From NCBI GenBank assembly GCA_934418055.1, contig CAKRWX010000117.1, forward strand, positions 1-7,380: 7,380 nt of DNA, in the 5' to 3' direction. Made by a program: the position numbers and the translations under genes. Origin of the DNA: an uncultured Lachnospiraceae bacterium (GTDB lineage Bacteria; Bacillota; Clostridia; Lachnospirales; Lachnospiraceae). The notes below the pieces were generated by a model, which made no database searches, was not told the origin of the DNA, and saw only the letters and a program-made list of their open reading frames with translations. Each line of letters starts with the position of its first letter. Positions within the stretch are counted from its first letter, which is position 1. Of this stretch, positions 6,566 to 7,380 are shown piece by piece.

Positions 6566-6594
6566 AGTATACAATGTCTGCCTTGGATTGTAAA
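6566..6594 (-). promoter_or_regulatory. Sigma-A promoter of the kinase-regulator-binding protein operon
   Basis: On the minus strand the -35 box TTTACA (6594-6589) and the -10 box TATACT (6571-6566) are separated by exactly 17 bases. Each is one mismatch from consensus. Transcription should start near 6559, giving a leader of about 40 bases before the kinase ATG at 6517. This is the best promoter in the window. It suggests steady basal expression of the sensor system. No obvious operator repeat overlaps it. Confidence 0.85.
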
Positions 6595-6598
6595 CGCA

Positions 6599-6652
6599 AA
6601 AAGAGCCGCCATCCCACAGATGGTCTCCCACCTATGTGACAGCAGCTCTTTT
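6599..6652 (-). terminator. Long terminator hairpin of the ATP synthase operon
   Basis: On the minus strand, AAAAGAGCTGCTGTC pairs with GATGGCGGCTCTTTT (15 pairs, some G-U). An inner stem then continues (CATAGGTGG with CCATCTGTG) around a GAGA tetraloop. The descending arm ends in TCTTTTT, giving the T tract. It lies 26 bp past the atpC stop codon. The outer arms carry A and T runs on both sides, so it could also stop transcription arriving on the plus strand. Confidence 0.92.
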
Positions 6653-6678
6653 CGCAGCTACGCTTTTTATATACGCCT

Positions 6679-7080
6679 TTATTTACCCTTTACCTCCAGA
6701 CGGGTCATGGCTCTCTTTAAAGCCAGTTCCGCCCGGAAAACATCGGTTTCTGCTTTGTTTTCTCTAAGTCTGCGTTCTGCACGGGTCATCGCTTCTTCCG
6801 CGCGGGATGCATCGATCTCTTCCGGCCACTCAACCACTTCTGCAAGAATCGTGACAGCGTCTGGAAGTACCTCCACAAAACCAGAGTGCAGTGCCGCCTT
6901 TTTTACCTCAGAACCCTCATGGATGCTGAGTACACCGGGCGCTACAATGGAAGTCATCGGGATATGCTGGGCATACACACCGATCTCTCCCTCTGTGGTC
7001 GTCAGTTCCACCATGGAAACCTCCCCCGTATAGAAAAACTTATCCGGGGTCACCACCTGTAATTTAAACATATCAGCCAT
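6679..7080 (-). CDS. atpC: F-type ATP synthase epsilon subunit
   Basis: This 133-residue protein is a full-length epsilon subunit of the F1 sector, the central-stalk protein that couples rotation to catalysis and can inhibit ATP hydrolysis. The N-terminal beta-sandwich (about 1-85) shows LQVVTPDKFFYTGEV, the TTEGEIGVYAQHIP segment and the SGFVEV strand. The C-terminal helical pair (about 90-130) is rich in Arg, Glu and Ala. AGGAGGG at 7087-7093 sets the ATG at 7080. The gene is 11 bp downstream of atpD, and the upstream Shine-Dalgarno sequence overlaps the atpD stop codon, consistent with translational coupling. It is the last gene of the atp operon, as is usual, and is followed by a strong terminator. 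Confidence 0.97.
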   Translation of the reverse strand: MADMFKLQVVTPDKFFYTGEVSMVELTTTEGEIGVYAQHIPMTSIVAPGVLSIHEGSEVKKAALHSGFVEVLPDAVTILAEVVEWPEEIDASRAEEAMTRAERRLRENKAETDVFRAELALKRAMTRLEVKGK

Positions 7081-7091
7081 GGTCCACCCTC

Positions 7092-7380
<289 letters not shown>

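Noticed and set aside
6620..7033. A 137-codon Ser-rich open frame on the plus strand.
   Set aside because: It is antisense to atpC and runs into the terminator hairpin. The Ser/Ala/Thr-rich composition is a by-product of the codons opposite.

Overview
The window looks like a gut-type Firmicute of the Clostridia, most likely Lachnospiraceae. This is an inference from three things: the AtpD/AtpC protein sequences, strong AGGAGG-type ribosome binding sites, and a YesM/YesN-type two-component system next to a TRAP transporter and pectin-sugar genes. No RNA gene, CRISPR array, insertion sequence or phage gene was seen.

Left part, plus strand (1-3051). The window opens inside a TRAP transporter large permease (DctM family) whose 5' end lies outside. 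A strong intrinsic terminator follows, then an alpha/beta hydrolase of the acetyl-esterase type, then a PL22-type oligogalacturonate lyase that keeps the His/Gln metal and catalytic residues. Together these read as uptake and intracellular processing of pectin-derived oligouronides. The lyase would split unsaturated digalacturonate to 5-keto-4-deoxyuronate, and the hydrolase may remove acetyl or other ester groups.

Middle part, minus strand (6594-3144). A near-consensus promoter drives a compact operon: a YesM-like sensor histidine kinase, a YesN-like response regulator with an AraC output domain, and a DctP-family TRAP solute-binding protein. The binding protein has no lipobox and appears to be held by an N-terminal membrane segment. 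Its co-transcription with the kinase suggests that it is a ligand-sensing partner rather than, or as well as, the transporter's own binding protein. The sensing operon and the catabolic genes converge on a hairpin at about 3067-3108.

Right part, minus strand (7380-6599). This is the end of the F-type ATP synthase operon: the C-terminus of AtpD, complete AtpC, and a very long terminator hairpin. The promoter of the sensing operon begins a few bases past that terminator, so the catabolic/sensing locus abuts housekeeping genes with almost no spacer.

The most interesting unit is the proposed three-part sensor (anchored TRAP-type binding protein, YesM-type kinase, AraC-type regulator), facing its probable target genes. 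A 9-bp direct repeat with 23-bp spacing upstream of the hydrolase is a candidate operator.
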